Below the pieces are notes generated by a model. The model had not been told where the DNA came from. It saw nothing but the letters and a program-made list of their open reading frames with translations, and searched no databases. From positions 1 to 6,960 of the forward strand of contig CAYRJN010000200.1 of NCBI GenBank assembly GCA_964424545.1: DNA of 6,960 nucleotides, in the 5' to 3' direction. Source of the DNA: JAUVIB01 sp964424545 (GTDB lineage Bacteria > Calditrichota > Calditrichia > Calditrichales > Calditrichaceae). Below are positions 6,866 through 6,960 of this stretch, piece after piece. Position numbers and translations under genes: made by a program. Every line of letters begins with the position of its first letter. Positions within the stretch are counted from its first letter, which is position 1.

Positions 6866-6888
6866 TCAAATATACATTTATTCCTCTC
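6866..6888 (-). promoter_or_regulatory. Strong ribosome binding site followed by a three-codon ORF
   Basis: On the minus strand GAGAGGAA (6888-6881) is the best Shine-Dalgarno sequence near the lipoprotein gene, yet the ATG just after it (6877-6875) opens only ATG TAT ATT before TGA (6868-6866). This mini-ORF is in frame with the lipoprotein, whose usable start codons come 10 nt (GTG 6856) and 16 nt (ATG 6850) after the stop. It may be a leader minigene coupling translation to the lipoprotein gene, or the remnant of a longer N terminus broken by the TGA. Confidence 0.5.
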
Positions 6889-6902
6889 GGTTTTAATTTA
6901 AT

Positions 6903-6931
6903 AATTTACTCAAGTTTCGCAGTAGTGTAAG
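6903..6931 (-). promoter_or_regulatory. Weak candidate promoter spanning the inner edge of the right repeat
   Basis: CTTACA (6926-6931, 4 of 6 to the -35 consensus) lies inside the terminal repeat. TAAATT (6903-6908, 4 of 6 to the -10 consensus) overlaps its inner boundary, with a 17-nt spacer. If real, the repeat supplies part of the promoter for the lipoprotein-dapF unit. The match is weak in an AT-rich context. Confidence 0.2.
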
Positions 6932-6960
6932 TTAAATAAAAACCTATAAATATTGGGGCA
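6907..6960. repeat. Right arm of the 54-bp inverted repeat bounding the window
   Basis: This is the inverted partner of 2-55, with 52 of 54 positions matching and 6907-6950 identical. Its inner end lies about 57 nt upstream of the lipoprotein start codon. Because the match continues to the last base, the true repeat is probably longer and its nature is hidden outside the window. Confidence 0.85.

Noticed and set aside
6866..6868. TGA recoded as a sense codon so that the lipoprotein starts at 6877
   Set aside because: Tryptophans in the window are encoded by TGG, dapF ends at TGA at the length expected for its family, and a complete signal peptide begins after the TGA. Standard code is the simpler reading.
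2..6960. The whole window as a composite transposon or cargo-carrying mobile element
   Set aside because: The genes are housekeeping and envelope genes of uniform composition, no transposase is visible, and the repeats are open at their outer edges. Only flanking sequence could establish this.
1..6960. tRNA, rRNA, CRISPR array, toxin-antitoxin or defence genes
   Set aside because: No cloverleaf, rRNA motif, regularly spaced repeats or relevant protein motifs were seen on either strand.

Overview
The window is an AT-rich stretch of bacterial chromosome carrying seven protein genes, all on the minus strand, so they are transcribed from the right end to the left. Gene content suggests the FCB superphylum (Bacteroidota, Ignavibacteria, Calditrichota and similar phyla), but not one lineage. 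The best marker is the 577-residue surface lipoprotein, whose Cys-Ala-x-Arg start, Pro-x-Gly-Gly-Pro motif and Big_5 Ig-like domain are characteristic of that group. The DapF and the small conserved protein also have FCB-type sequence patterns. Three predicted lipoproteins imply a cell with an outer membrane.

In transcription order: (1) the Big_5 lipoprotein (6850-5117), overlapping by 8 nt (2) dapF (5124-4306), the last stereochemical step to meso-diaminopimelate for peptidoglycan and lysine. After a 169-nt gap come (3) and (4), two tandem paralogous lipoproteins (4136-3189 and 3098-2172), each with about seven TPR units. Then follow (5) a mannose-1-phosphate guanylyltransferase (2072-987), which makes GDP-mannose for surface glycans, (6) a small conserved protein of unknown function (904-629), and (7) a PilZ domain protein starting at TTG (613-275), a likely cyclic-di-GMP receptor. 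Positions 56-274 hold no gene. The theme is envelope building and surface polysaccharide, with a possible c-di-GMP output at the end. Gaps of 80-170 nt between some genes leave room for several transcription units.

The most striking non-coding feature is a 54-bp near-perfect inverted repeat at the two ends (2-55 and 6907-6960; 44 bp identical without interruption). It runs to the window edge on both sides, so the window looks bounded by two oppositely oriented copies of a dispersed element such as insertion sequence ends. It could instead be a contig that stopped at repeats. Other points of interest are a GC-rich hairpin before the guanylyltransferase, a strong ribosome binding site feeding a three-codon ORF in frame with the lipoprotein gene, and an altered active-site segment in DapF. 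I found no RNA genes, CRISPR array, phage genes or complete transposase, and no convincing new defence or mobile system.
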